A stretch of 44,192 bases of DNA from Actinobacteria bacterium Ga0077541 (GTDB lineage: Bacteria; Actinomycetota; Thermoleophilia; Miltoncostaeales; Miltoncostaeaceae): the NCBI GenBank assembly GCA_001464995.1, contig LNEQ01000246.1:1-44192 (forward strand). The letters are read 5' to 3'. Position 1 is the first letter of the stretch. Each line of letters starts with the position of its first letter. Below the pieces are notes generated by a model. That model did no database searches, was not told where the DNA came from, and was given only the letters and a program-made list of their open reading frames with translations. Below, piece by piece: positions 8,521 through 16,772 of the stretch. A program made the position numbers and the translations under genes.

Positions 8521-8760
8521 TCACACCGGGACGCCCGCCCTGCGGAAGCGGAAGTCGTCGGAACGCGCCCGGGTGATGATCCGGCGCCACTGCCACGACC
8601 TCAGCAGGGTGCGCACCTCATCCTCGCTCGGCGCGTCGGCGTCGCCGACGATCGTCGGGGAGCCGGCGGTGCGCAGCACGTCCTGCAGCGAGAACCGTCC
8701 ATCGGGGTGGTCGGCGAGCAGCACGTCGAGGACGTCCTGGCGCTGTTCGATGCTCAGCAT
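8521..8760 (-). CDS. Small uncharacterised protein (79 aa)
   Basis: The ATG at 8760 gives MLSIEQRQDVLDVLLADHPD... It is rich in charged helices, with a central 'PTIVGDADAPSEDEVRTLLRSWQWRR' and a basic, aromatic end ('RARSDDFRFRR'). No family is recognised. 'FSLQDVLRTAG' followed by a second helix would suit a small winged-helix or DNA-binding fold, but that is a guess. A longer start at 8838 would add 26 low-complexity residues and is less likely. Thymidine kinase lies 135 bp upstream in the same direction. Confidence 0.6.
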   Translation of the reverse strand: MLSIEQRQDVLDVLLADHPDGRFSLQDVLRTAGSPTIVGDADAPSEDEVRTLLRSWQWRRIITRARSDDFRFRRAGVPV

Positions 8761-8895
8761 GGCCCGGCCTTTCGTCCGTGTGTCCGGGGCCGGGTCCCCG
8801 CTGGTGACGAGCCTCCGCCGCCGCGCGCATCCAGGCATCAGTGTCGTCCCCGCCCCCGCTGCGGTCTCTCCGCAGGCGCGCGCCCCGGAGAGGGC

Positions 8896-9480
8896 CTACG
8901 ACACCTCGTGGCAGGCGCGGCAGCGCGCCTCGTAGCGCTCGCCCGCACCGATCTCGATCGTCGAGCCGGCCGCCGGGGCGGGCGAGCCGTCGGCCTCGAG
9001 GCGCTGGCTGAGCGTCGCCGGCCCACCGCAGCACAGGCACACCGCCTGGAGCTTGTCGATGAACTCGGCTCGCGAGAGCAGCGTCTGGATCACGGGCCAC
9101 GGCCGACGGCGGTAGTCCATGTCGAGCCCGCTGCAGACCACGCGCACGCCCCGTCCGGCCATGTCGTCGACCACGTCGAGGATGCCGTCCGGGAAGAACT
9201 GGATCTCGTCCAGCCCGAGCACCTCGACGTCGAGCTCGCGGATCCACTCCAGGTCGCTCGAGCGGTGGGCGGTCATGCGCCGCCCCGCGTGCGTGACGAG
9301 CTCGTCGCCGTCGTGACGCGTGTCGGAGGCGGGGCGGACGAGCTCCACGCGCTGGTTGGCGATGGCCGCGCGCGTCAGCCGGCGCAGGAGCTCCTCCGAC
9401 TTGCCCGAGAACATCGGGCCGCAGACGACCTCCACCCAACCACCTGTGCGCGGGATGGTCTGCATCATCATGCGCCCCAT
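8896..9480 (-). CDS. tdk: Thymidine kinase (type II, zinc-containing)
   Basis: The protein has 194 residues, the usual length of bacterial type II thymidine kinase. The P-loop is GPMFSGKS (21-28), the DExx motif is 'LGLDEIQFF', the lasso region carries 'CSGLDMDYRRRPW', and two Cys pairs ('CLCCGG' and 'CRACHEVS') bind structural zinc. It phosphorylates thymidine with ATP to dTMP in the salvage pathway. The final 'RYEARCRACHEV' is the family end, so the protein is complete. Start: ATG 9480 is given, but in-frame ATGs at 9471, 9468 and 9465 are equally possible and the GGGGCG before 9471 may be the true ribosome site. Confidence 0.95.
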   Translation of the reverse strand: MGRMMMQTIPRTGGWVEVVCGPMFSGKSEELLRRLTRAAIANQRVELVRPASDTRHDGDELVTHAGRRMTAHRSSDLEWIRELDVEVLGLDEIQFFPDGILDVVDDMAGRGVRVVCSGLDMDYRRRPWPVIQTLLSRAEFIDKLQAVCLCCGGPATLSQRLEADGSPAPAAGSTIEIGAGERYEARCRACHEVS

Positions 9481-9519
9481 CCTACGGGCGGCCTCGGCCG
9501 CACCCGGCCCGGGGCGTCC

Positions 9520-9945
9520 TCAGGCGGTCGTGCCGGGCTCGTCCGGGTCGGCGGCCCGATCGTCGCGCCCGCGGCAGGCCCCGGCCCGGCACGGCCGCAG
9601 CGTCCGGGCCAGGAGCGCCGCCGCCAGCGCCAGGACGAGCACGCCCGCGACGAACGCGAGGGGGTTCGGGAAGCGACGGAAGCGCACGCGGTCCCCGCGC
9701 AGCACGATGACGCCGACCGGCCGGGTCGAGCCGCCACCACCGCCACCCGCTCCCTCGCCGTGGCCGTCGGGGGAGGGCCCACCCCCGCCGCCGAAGCCGA
9801 AGCGCGCACGGGCGACCGGGATGACCGTCACCCCGTCACCCGTGACAGGGGCTCCGAAGACGGCGCCCGCGCCGACGCTGTCGCCGATGGAGGCGGCGAG
9901 CCGGTCGAGCAGTCCTGCGGGATCGGTCGCGGGGTGGTCGGGCAT
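9520..9945 (-). CDS. GerW/YtfJ-like sporulation-family protein
   Basis: The protein has 141 residues. The N-terminal part 'GLLDRLAASIGDSVGAGAVFGAPVTGDGVTVIPVARARFGFGGGGG' is the GerW (YtfJ) family signature: an amphipathic helix followed by a short beta segment and a Gly-rich stretch. A second beta segment 'VGVIVLRGDRVRF' precedes a single membrane helix ('LAFVAGVLVLALAAALLA') and an Arg/Asp-rich tail. In Bacillus the family affects spore germination; homologues occur in non-sporulating actinobacteria, so sporulation here is not implied. The ATG at 9945 follows AGGAGGAGCC, an excellent ribosome site. Confidence 0.8.
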   Translation of the reverse strand: MPDHPATDPAGLLDRLAASIGDSVGAGAVFGAPVTGDGVTVIPVARARFGFGGGGGPSPDGHGEGAGGGGGGSTRPVGVIVLRGDRVRFRRFPNPLAFVAGVLVLALAAALLARTLRPCRAGACRGRDDRAADPDEPGTTA

Positions 9946-10089
9946 GGCTCCTCCTGGGTCGGGCGGGACCGGCGCGAGGCGCCCCTGGTCCGGGCGACGC
10001 GCGACACCGAGCCTCCCGCACCGCCCAGGCGGCCGAATCAGGTACGGCCCGTCACGGGCTGCGGCCTTCTGCGGACCGCGCCGGGGACC

Positions 10090-10188
10090 TCAGGAGCGGT
10101 CGCGCGAGCGGCCGGTGAGGAACCAGGCCAGGGCGCCGGCGAGAGCGAGGACCGTCAGGAGCAACACGGTGAGCTGGAAGGCGACCAA
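10090..10188 (-). CDS. Predicted 32-aa single-pass membrane peptide with a TTG start
   Basis: A TTG at 10188 is preceded six bases upstream by a perfect GGAGG. It opens a 32-codon frame whose middle is entirely hydrophobic ('FQLTVLLLTVLALAGALAWFL') and whose end is basic and polar (GRSRDRS). This is the shape of a small membrane protein with a cytoplasmic C-terminus. No family is recognised; its size recalls KdpF-like or other regulatory small membrane proteins, but no kdp genes are nearby. Its existence rests on the ribosome site and composition only. Confidence 0.45.
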   Translation of the reverse strand: MVAFQLTVLLLTVLALAGALAWFLTGRSRDRS

Positions 10189-10255
10189 TCTGGTCCTCCG
10201 TCGTAGGGGTGCGGGGTCCGCTCGCGCGGACCGCCGGGTGGGAGATGCGCCCCGC

Positions 10256-10447
10256 TCAATCGAGCACCGGGTCGGGGCGGTCCACCACCGCGGCCTCGCC
10301 GGGCATCGCCTCGAGGGCCGCCTGGAGCGACAGCCGCGGCGCCCCCGTCAGGGCGCCGCCATGAGAGGAACGGAAGACCCACCCCTCGGCGTCCCACTCA
10401 TAACCGAGACCCTCGTAGTGGGCGATGATCTCGTCGAGGCGCGGCAT
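10256..10447 (-). CDS. Small uncharacterised protein (63 aa)
   Basis: The ATG at 10447 gives MPRLDEIIAHYEGLGYEWDAEGWVFRSS... ending in 'PGEAAVVDRPDPVLD'. It is acidic, has a Trp/Tyr-rich first half and no membrane segment. No clear Shine-Dalgarno is visible upstream, so translation may be leaderless. Codon use matches its neighbours (GC-rich third positions). It lies between two other tiny genes and is divergent from the 62-aa gene at 10606. Confidence 0.55.
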   Translation of the reverse strand: MPRLDEIIAHYEGLGYEWDAEGWVFRSSHGGALTGAPRLSLQAALEAMPGEAAVVDRPDPVLD

Positions 10448-10605
10448 GACGGGCCGTTTACCCGCGACGACCCGCCGTCAATCCCGGCGGCGGCGGCTGG
10501 GGATCGGGCCCCGTCCCGTGCGGGGTAGCGGGGCCACCCGGCGGGTACCGGAAGTGCACGCACGTCGCACCCACGACCGCGCCACGACGCGAAGAGGAGA
10601 GCCCC

Positions 10606-10794
10606 ATGCAGGTACCTCGCAAGCAGGTCCTCACGTTCCTGGAGAGCCGCGGCAAGGGCGGACAGGCGGCCGCGGCCGGCTCGGGGCTGCCCGAGGTGGT
10701 GGACACCGAGCGCGACGCCGAGCTGCTGCGCAGCGTCGGCGCCGACCCGACCGAACTGGCCGCCACCTCCGAGGGCGGGGAGCCGGACCTCTAG
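10606..10794 (+). CDS. Small uncharacterised protein (62 aa)
   Basis: The ATG at 10606 follows GAAGAGGAGAGCCCC, a strong ribosome site. The product begins MQVPRKQVLTFLESRGKGG and continues with an Ala/Glu/Asp-rich, probably helical or disordered, acidic tail ('ELAATSEGGEPDL'). No family is recognised. It lies about 80 bp upstream of the LigD ligase gene and may share its transcript. Confidence 0.6.
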   Translation: MQVPRKQVLTFLESRGKGGQAAAAGSGLPEVVDTERDAELLRSVGADPTELAATSEGGEPDL

Positions 10795-10873
10795 CGCCTC
10801 CGGGGCCTGCCGGCCTCCGGTCGGACCCTCGTACCGGGTGTCCGATGGGCGGCCGGATGGGAAGGTAGTCCGC

Positions 10874-11839
10874 GTGGATCCCTTCGCCGCCCTCTCCCCG
10901 GCCGAGCGCGCGCTGCTCGTCCCGGCGCCGCTGCGCGACCGCGTGGTGCCGATGGCGGCGACGCTGACCCAGGAGCGCTTCTCGGATCCGGCCTGGATCT
11001 TCGAGCGCAAGCTCGACGGCATCCGGTGCATCGCGATCGGCGACGGGGAGGGGGTGCGCCTGCTCTCGCGCAACGCCCTCAGCCTCGATGGCCGGTTCCC
11101 GGAGATCGCCGCGGCGCTCGTGGGGGCGGTCGGGGCGTCGTTCGTGCTCGACGGCGAGATCGTCGCCTTCGACGGGTCGCAGACGAGCTTCTCGACCCTG
11201 CAGCAGCGGGGCGGGCGGCGGCCCGTGGAGGCGTTCCTCTATCTCTTCGACCTCCTGTACCTCGACGGGCGCGACGCCACCGCGCTCCCGCTGCGGGCGC
11301 GCAAGGGGTTGCTGCGCCGCGCCGTCGCGGCCGCGGGACCGATCCGGATCACGCCGCACCGCAACACCGAGGGCGAGGCCCTCTACCGCCGCGCCTGCGC
11401 GGCCGGCTGGGAGGGCGTGATCGCCAAGCGGGCCGATTCGCCGTACGTGCACGGACGCTCCCGCGACTGGCTGAAGTTCAAACGCACGGCCGAGCAGGAG
11501 ATGGTGATCGGCGGCTTCACGGCGCCGAGGGGCAGCCGCACCGATCTCGGCGCCCTGCTGGTCGGGCACATGGAGGACGGCCGGCTGCGCTACGCGGGCA
11601 AGGTCGGCACCGGGTTCACGCGGGCGACCCTGGGCGACCTCGCGGGGCGGCTGGCGCCGTTGCGCCGCGGGGATCCGCCCTTCGCCGACGTCCCCCGCTT
11701 CCGCGACGCGACCTGGGTGGAGCCGCATCTGGTGGCGCAGATCGGCTTCGCCGAGTGGACGCGCGACGGGCGCCTGCGCCACCCCCGGTTCCTCGGCCTG
11801 CGTGACGACAAGGCCCCGGAGGAGGTTGTGCGCGAGTGA
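10874..11839 (+). CDS. ligD: ATP-dependent DNA ligase, LigD ligase module
   Basis: From the GTG at 10874 the product has 321 residues. Motif I is 'FERKLDGIR' with the adenylated lysine at position 46; 'VLDGEIVAFDG' is motif III, 'FDLLYLDG' and 'EGVIAKRADSPY' are motifs IIIa/IV, and 'DWLKFKR' is motif V. An OB-fold region follows ('GALLVGHMEDGRLRYAGKVGTGF'). It seals nicks and double-strand breaks using ATP, in NHEJ-type repair. The GTG at 10874 follows GGGAAGG at good spacing; a GTG at 10838 would add 12 residues without a ribosome site. Its stop overlaps the polymerase start (GTGA), so the two are translationally coupled. No 3'-phosphoesterase domain is attached. Confidence 0.9.
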   Translation: MDPFAALSPAERALLVPAPLRDRVVPMAATLTQERFSDPAWIFERKLDGIRCIAIGDGEGVRLLSRNALSLDGRFPEIAAALVGAVGASFVLDGEIVAFDGSQTSFSTLQQRGGRRPVEAFLYLFDLLYLDGRDATALPLRARKGLLRRAVAAAGPIRITPHRNTEGEALYRRACAAGWEGVIAKRADSPYVHGRSRDWLKFKRTAEQEMVIGGFTAPRGSRTDLGALLVGHMEDGRLRYAGKVGTGFTRATLGDLAGRLAPLRRGDPPFADVPRFRDATWVEPHLVAQIGFAEWTRDGRLRHPRFLGLRDDKAPEEVVRE

Positions 11840-12726
11840 GCGAGAGCATCCGTGCCGGCCGCAGGACCATTCCGATCAGCCATCCCGACCGGGTCGTGTT
11901 CCCGGAGGCGGGCCTGACCAAGCTCGGCCTGGCGCGCCACTACGCCGACGTCTCCGAGGTCATGGTGCCGCACGTCCGCGGGCGGCCGCTCGCGCTGCAG
12001 AGCTTCCCCCGGGGCATCGCGGGTGAGGGCTTCTTCCTGAAGAACGCGCCACGGCACTTCCCGGACTGGATCACGACCGTCGATGTGCCCAAGCGCGAGG
12101 GCGGCTCGGTGCGCCACGTGGTGCTCGTCTACCTCGCCGGGCAGAACGTCGTGACGCCGCACGTCTGGACGAGCCGGGCCGACGACCTCGAGCGGCCCGA
12201 CCGGCTGATCTTCGACCTCGACCCCTCGCGCGACCGCTTCGACGAGGTGCGCGCGGCGGCGCGGCGCCTCGGCGCCCTGCTGCACGGCATCGGACTGGCG
12301 CCCTTCGCCATGACCACGGGCTCGCGCGGGCTGCACGTGGTGGTGCCCCTGCGCCGCACGGCCGCCTTCGGCGCGGTGCAGGAGTTCGCCCGCGATGTGG
12401 CGGCGGCCCTCGTCGAGGAGGACCCCGACACCCTCACGGTCGCGTTCCACCGGGAGGAGCGGGGGGAGCGCATCTACATCGACGTCAACCGCACGCGCTA
12501 CGGCCAGCACGCCGTGGCGCCCTACGCCGTGCGGCCGCTCCCGCGGGCGCCGGTCGCCACCCCGCTGCGCTGGGAGGAGCTGGGCGACCCCGCCCTCGAC
12601 CCGCAGGGCTGGACGATCGCCACGATCGGGGCGCGCCTGGCGGACATCGGCGACCCCTGGCGCGACATCTCACGGCACGCCCGTGCGATCGGCCCGGCGA
12701 CGCGCGCCCTGCGGGGCCGGGGCTGA
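11836..12726 (+). CDS. LigD polymerase/primase module (NHEJ polymerase)
   Basis: The product has 296 residues. It opens with the family-typical 'ISHPDRVVFPEAGLTKLGLARHY', has 'FPRGIAGEGFFLKNAP', the metal-binding 'IFDLDPS' (Asp127 and Asp129), 'TTGSRGLHVVVPL' and 'YIDVNRTRYGQHAVAPYAVR'. This is the archaeo-eukaryotic-primase-type polymerase that fills gaps and adds nucleotides at broken ends in NHEJ. It starts at the GTG that overlaps the ligase stop. In mycobacteria the same modules are fused in one LigD; here they are separate proteins made in tandem. No ku gene is visible in the window, so a Ku partner must be encoded elsewhere or the pair works outside classical NHEJ. Confidence 0.9.
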   Translation: MSESIRAGRRTIPISHPDRVVFPEAGLTKLGLARHYADVSEVMVPHVRGRPLALQSFPRGIAGEGFFLKNAPRHFPDWITTVDVPKREGGSVRHVVLVYLAGQNVVTPHVWTSRADDLERPDRLIFDLDPSRDRFDEVRAAARRLGALLHGIGLAPFAMTTGSRGLHVVVPLRRTAAFGAVQEFARDVAAALVEEDPDTLTVAFHREERGERIYIDVNRTRYGQHAVAPYAVRPLPRAPVATPLRWEELGDPALDPQGWTIATIGARLADIGDPWRDISRHARAIGPATRALRGRG

Positions 12727-12732
12727 AGTACG

Positions 12733-12746
12733 GCCCCGCACGGGGC
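12733..12746. terminator. Short GC hairpin between convergent genes
   Basis: GCCCCG and CGGGGC form a tight stem six bases after the polymerase stop and 29 bases before the convergent stop of the DUF2252 gene. Confidence 0.35.
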
Positions 12747-12774
12747 ACGAACTCGGCGTGAGGCCGGCTCAGGC

Positions 12775-14220
12775 TCAGACCCCGGGCGCCGCGGCGATCC
12801 GGCCGTCGTCCACGGCGGCCGCCAGCGCGGCGTGGTCGCCCGCGTTGCGGGCTGCGTAGGCCTCGGCGAACGCCGCGATGGCGCGGTCGAAGACCCTCCC
12901 CTTGCCCATGTAGGCGGCGATGGCCACGCGGTCGCCGGAGCGGGCGTGCGCCCGGGCCAGCGTCCACCCGCAGAGCTCCGCGTACAGGCGCAGGCCCTCC
13001 GGCCGCAGCCGCTCCACCTCCACGGACCCCTTCCAGTCCCGGAACTGGCGGACGTAGAAGTCGCGCTCGCGTCCGTCCGGGCCGGCCTGGCGGATCCAGC
13101 CGAGGAAGACGTCGCCCGCCGCCTGCATCAGGCGCTGCCCGGCCACCACGCGGTGGCCACCGTTGCGGTACTCGCTCCGCCCGAGGTGGCGCTCGAGCAC
13201 GGAGGGCGGTGCCTCCTTGACCTGCAGGAAGAGGGGATCGTGCTGGTCGCGGCCCACCAGCAGGGCGATCCAGGCGCCCGTGCCCACGCTGCCGACGCCC
13301 ACGACCCGCCGGGCCAGGTCGACCATGCGGTAGCTCTCGACCAGGCGGCGCCGGTCGGTGGCCAGGGTGCGCCGGTACTCGCGCAGCAGGCCGCGGGCCC
13401 AGCGCTGGAAGTCCTCCGCAGCCATCGGCCCGAGTAGATCGGCGACGGGCGTCGTGAGGGGCGGGTCGGCCACGATCCGCCGCTCGCCGTCGACCTCCCG
13501 CGTGAAGCGCCGCATGGCGCTCGCGCTGTCACGCGTGCGCGCCTTGGCCATCCACCGCTCGGCGTGGCGGGCCATCCTCCGCTCGGCCGCCGAGGAGCCG
13601 GCATCGGGGCGGTGCCCCGTCAGCAGTTGCTCGACGTCGGGGCTCGCGTAGAACACCCCGAGGTTCCCCATGCTCGCGAACTCGGTCATGGCGGTGCGGT
13701 AGCGCTCCACCCCGGCGAGGACGGCGGCCTCGCGCTCGGCCGCGCCGAACCCGCTCTCACGCCCGGCCACGACGAAGCTCGCCGCCAGCCGCTTGAGATC
13801 CCACTCGAACGGCCCGGGCAGGGTCTCGTCGAAGTCGTTGATGTCGAACACCAGGCGACGTTCGGGGGTGCCGAACACGCCGAAGTTCGACAGGTGCGCG
13901 TCGCCGCAGAGCTGGACGCGCAGCCCGGAGGAGGGCGTGCGGGCGAGGTCCTCCGCCATCACGGCCGCGGCGCCGCGGAAGAAGCTGAAGGGGGAGGCCA
14001 GCATCCTCCCGTACCGGATCGGAATCAGCTCGGCGATGCGGTTGGCGGCCTGCTCCTCGAGGACGTCGACCGGGTCGGGTCGCCCGGTCGCCGAGGGGAG
14101 CTCCGCATGGAGACTGCGCGGCGTCTGCTGTCGCGCCGCCCTTCCGCGGCTCACGCGCTCCTCGGGCGACGGATGCGCCATGCGGGAGGCCGGCCCGCGT
14201 CCGGCTCGGCGTGTGGTCAT
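12775..14220 (-). CDS. DUF2252 family protein
   Basis: The product has 481 residues. It shows the whole DUF2252 layout: 'RIAELIPIRYGRMLASPFSFFRGAAAVMAEDL', 'VQLCGDAHLSNFGVFGTPERRLVFDINDFDETLPGPFEWDLKRLAAS', and later 'VGVGSVGTGAWIALLVGRDQHDPLFLQVKEA'. 'GDAHLSNFG' and 'FDINDFDE' resemble the HxDxxxxN and DFD metal/nucleotide motifs of the protein-kinase-like phosphotransferase fold, so kinase-like phosphotransfer is the usual suggestion; no substrate is known. The ATG at 14220 follows GAGGAGAGGACGCCC; an upstream ATG at 14247 lacks a ribosome site. Convergent with the LigD pair. Confidence 0.9.
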   Translation of the reverse strand: MTTRRAGRGPASRMAHPSPEERVSRGRAARQQTPRSLHAELPSATGRPDPVDVLEEQAANRIAELIPIRYGRMLASPFSFFRGAAAVMAEDLARTPSSGLRVQLCGDAHLSNFGVFGTPERRLVFDINDFDETLPGPFEWDLKRLAASFVVAGRESGFGAAEREAAVLAGVERYRTAMTEFASMGNLGVFYASPDVEQLLTGHRPDAGSSAAERRMARHAERWMAKARTRDSASAMRRFTREVDGERRIVADPPLTTPVADLLGPMAAEDFQRWARGLLREYRRTLATDRRRLVESYRMVDLARRVVGVGSVGTGAWIALLVGRDQHDPLFLQVKEAPPSVLERHLGRSEYRNGGHRVVAGQRLMQAAGDVFLGWIRQAGPDGRERDFYVRQFRDWKGSVEVERLRPEGLRLYAELCGWTLARAHARSGDRVAIAAYMGKGRVFDRAIAAFAEAYAARNAGDHAALAAAVDDGRIAAAPGV

Positions 14221-14364
14221 GGGCGTCCTCTCCTCGGGTGATCGCAACGGTCTGCGGCGATCCCCTGCCCGACCGTCGCGATGGGGGTGCGTGGGCGCGA
14301 GGCACGCTGGGGGCAGCCTACGGCCCGGGGCCGGCCGGCGGGCGCAGCACCGTGCTCCGGCCCC

Positions 14365-14652
14365 TCAGGGAGCGGGGCGCGCGTCCGTGTCGGGAGGCGG
14401 GTCGCGACGTGCGTCGATGTCCTGCTGCACGCGGCCGTCCTCCACGGCGGCGGCGATCGTGCCGGCCAGCGCGGCGATGCCGAGCGGCACGACGACCGCC
14501 GGGCGCCAGTCGTCCGCGAGGACGGCCAGGCCGATCCCCGGCACGAGTCCCGCGACCGCGGCCGCGGGCAGCACCCTCGTGAGGCGCCGGGTGAGCCGGC
14601 TGCCGCCGGTCGGATCGTCCGACGGTGTCGTGCGGGGAGGTGGGGCGCCCAT
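14365..14652 (-). CDS. Small two-helix membrane protein (95 aa)
   Basis: The ATG at 14652 gives MGAPPPRTTPSDDPTG..., a short polar N-terminus, then two hydrophobic segments ('VLPAAAVAGLVPGIGLAVLA' and 'AVVVPLGIAALAGTIAAAV') joined by a DDWR turn, and an acidic/Pro-rich tail with 'DGRVQQDIDARRD'. No family is recognised. The ribosome site is weak and several upstream in-frame starts exist, so the start is uncertain. It lies upstream of DUF2252 in the same direction with a 144-bp gap. Confidence 0.5.
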   Translation of the reverse strand: MGAPPPRTTPSDDPTGGSRLTRRLTRVLPAAAVAGLVPGIGLAVLADDWRPAVVVPLGIAALAGTIAAAVEDGRVQQDIDARRDPPPDTDARPAP

Positions 14653-15068
14653 CAGTCGCTCACGGGTGCGCCGCGCGTCGCGGGGAGGTGATGCCCGGAT
14701 CCTCGCGGCGGGCATCGCGCGGCGTTCTCGCGGAACCGAGGGGCGCCCGGGTGGACGGTGAGATCCCGGGGCGGCCGATGACGTGTGTCGGGCACGTCGG
14801 GAGGGGTAGTGAAGGGTCATGGAGTTCCGCACCCGTGCCGCCGCAGACGACCCGCGCGCGAGTGGTCGCAGGACCGATCGCGTCGGCATGGTGGCTGTCG
14901 TGACGGTGGCGATCCCGGCCGGCACGATGGTCTGGGGGGCCGTGACCGCGGGGGAGGGTGGAGGCCGCCGCCGATGGGCTGGTCTGATCACCTGTCGGGC
15001 CCTCACGAAAACCTCACCAGGTGTGAAGGGGCTCACCCACCCGGTGCCCGTCGGGCTCATGACCACCT
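14653..15068. other. Intergenic stretch without a convincing gene
   Basis: This gap separates the divergent small membrane protein and the glycosidase operon and should hold both promoters. It contains a perfect eight-pair hairpin (GATGCCCG at 14690-14697 with CGGGCATC at 14709-14716). An open frame from 14819 to 15076 on the plus strand has a fair ribosome site (GAAGGGTC before ATG) but looks non-coding beyond a short hydrophobic patch. Confidence 0.5.
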
Positions 15069-16772
15069 ATGGGTGAGAGGGTGCGCATCCGTATGACCGT
15101 CCTCGCCGTCCTCGTTCTCGCCGTCCCGTCGTCCGCGTCGGCGCGCGAAGCCCTGGCGCCCGGCCTCGTGCACGAACGGCTGGTCCGCCCGGGCCCCGTG
15201 ATCGTCCACGTGCTGCGCCTCGACCGCTATCCGGCCCGCCGCGCGGCGCCCGACGGCGCGCTCTTCCGCGTGGACGCGGTCGCTGCGGGGCCGCTGGCGT
15301 CCGGGCGCGAGCGCCTGTCGTCCATCGTCGCCTCGCGCTCCGGCGCGGGCGCGGTGGCCGGGATCAACGGCGACTACTTCAGCTGGGCGGGCGTGCCGAC
15401 CGGGCTGCTGCTCGACGAGACGGGGCTCGTCCGCGACCCCGCGGGGTTCCGCTCATCGGCCGTCCTGGGCGCGGACGGCGCCCTCCACGTCGCGCAGCTC
15501 GGTCTCGCCGGCACCGCCGTGGAGATCGCGCCCGACGGCCGCGCCGTGGGCATCGCCGCCGCCATCACCGCCGTCAACCGCCTGCCGCGGCAGGGGGGCG
15601 GCGAGACGATCCTCTACACGCCCCGCTTCGGGGCCGCGAGCCCGCCATCGCCCGGAGTGGGATCGCTGGTCCTGGCGCCGCTGGATCCCGCGGCCCCGCT
15701 CATCGGGCCGGTCGGCGCGCGCGTGCTCGCGGTCGGCGGCCAGGGCGGCGTGTCGCTCGCGGGACGGCTCGTGCTGAGCCTCGGCGGCGGGCGCGCCGCG
15801 CGTCTGGCGGCGACCCTCGCCCCCGGTGACGTCGTCCGCCTGGACCTCGGAGTGCCGGGCCTGCCGGCCGACGCCGCGACGGGCATCGGCGGAGGACCCG
15901 CGCTCGTCGTGGACGGGCGGCCGGTCGCCGCGCGGGAGGGGTTCACGCAGGCCCAGGTCACGGGGCGCACCGCACGCAGCGCCGTCGGCCAGACGGCCGA
16001 CGGCACCCTTCTGATGGTCAGCGTCGAGGACGGCCGCTCGGGCCCGAGCCGTGGGGTGACCACCGCGGAACTCGCGCGGCTGATGGCGGACCTCGGCGCG
16101 CGCACCGCGATGGGCCTCGACAGCGGCGGCAGCGCGGGGATCTCCGTTCGCGGCACGACGCCGGCGACCGTCGGGCCGGCCGGCGAGCGGGCGATCGCCA
16201 CCGCTCTCGTCGTCAGCTACCGGGGCGTGCAGCTGCCGCCGCTCGGGCGGGTCTCGCCGAACGGGGACGGCGTCGATGAGCGTCTCGGGCCGGTCTACCG
16301 GCTCACCGGGCGCTCCGCCGTGCGGGGCGACCTGCTGGGCCCCCGGGGGCGCAGGGTCGCGCGGCTGGGGGCGGGGTGGCGGGACGCCGGTGCCCACCGG
16401 CTGGCGGTGCCCGTCCGCGGGCTGCGCGACGGCCGCTACCGGGTGCGGGTCGTCGCCCGGGGCGAGGGCGACCGCCGGGCGTCGCGGATGATCAGGAGCG
16501 TGGTGGTCGACAGGACGCTCGGCCACCTGCGGGCGGGCGGCCGGCCCGGCGCGATGGCCGTCTCGTTCCGCCTCTCGCGACCGGCGCGGGTGAGCGTGCG
16601 CGTCCGGGTGGCGGGCGGATGGAGGACGGCGGTGAGCGGGCGGCGGCTGGGCCCGGGGGCGCGCGGCGTGCGTGTCGCGGCCCCTCCGGGACGTCGCGCG
16701 GTGCAGGTGGTGGCACGATCGTCGATGGGCACCTCCGTGCGGGAGGCGCCGGTGCGGGTGAGGGCGCGATGA
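15069..16772 (+). CDS. Secreted phosphodiester glycosidase family protein (NAGPA/DUF2233)
   Basis: The product has up to 567 residues. A signal peptide is clear ('MTVLAVLVLAVPSSASA'). The catalytic region holds 'AVAGINGDYFSW', 'GFTQAQVTGRTARSAVGQTADGTLLMVSVEDGRS' and 'LMADLGARTAMGLDSGGSAGISVRG', the hallmarks of the phosphodiester glycosidase family typified by the uncovering enzyme NAGPA. After 'VSPNGDGVDE' (an FlgD/Ig-like pattern) a C-terminal beta-sandwich region rich in Arg follows. Likely role: extracellular removal of phosphodiester-linked sugars from wall or exopolysaccharide. ATG 15069 is the longest start; ATG 15093 (directly before the hydrophobic core and after GAGAGG) is also possible. 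Its stop overlaps the next gene's ATG (ATGA), an operon. Confidence 0.85.
   Translation: MGERVRIRMTVLAVLVLAVPSSASAREALAPGLVHERLVRPGPVIVHVLRLDRYPARRAAPDGALFRVDAVAAGPLASGRERLSSIVASRSGAGAVAGINGDYFSWAGVPTGLLLDETGLVRDPAGFRSSAVLGADGALHVAQLGLAGTAVEIAPDGRAVGIAAAITAVNRLPRQGGGETILYTPRFGAASPPSPGVGSLVLAPLDPAAPLIGPVGARVLAVGGQGGVSLAGRLVLSLGGGRAARLAATLAPGDVVRLDLGVPGLPADAATGIGGGPALVVDGRPVAAREGFTQAQVTGRTARSAVGQTADGTLLMVSVEDGRSGPSRGVTTAELARLMADLGARTAMGLDSGGSAGISVRGTTPATVGPAGERAIATALVVSYRGVQLPPLGRVSPNGDGVDERLGPVYRLTGRSAVRGDLLGPRGRRVARLGAGWRDAGAHRLAVPVRGLRDGRYRVRVVARGEGDRRASRMIRSVVVDRTLGHLRAGGRPGAMAVSFRLSRPARVSVRVRVAGGWRTAVSGRRLGPGARGVRVAAPPGRRAVQVVARSSMGTSVREAPVRVRAR

Noticed and set aside
14819-15076. Open frame of 85 codons upstream of the glycosidase
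   Set aside because: It has a fair ribosome site, but composition is uneven, no family or conserved motif is seen and it overlaps the glycosidase start. Kept only as a note in the gap entry.
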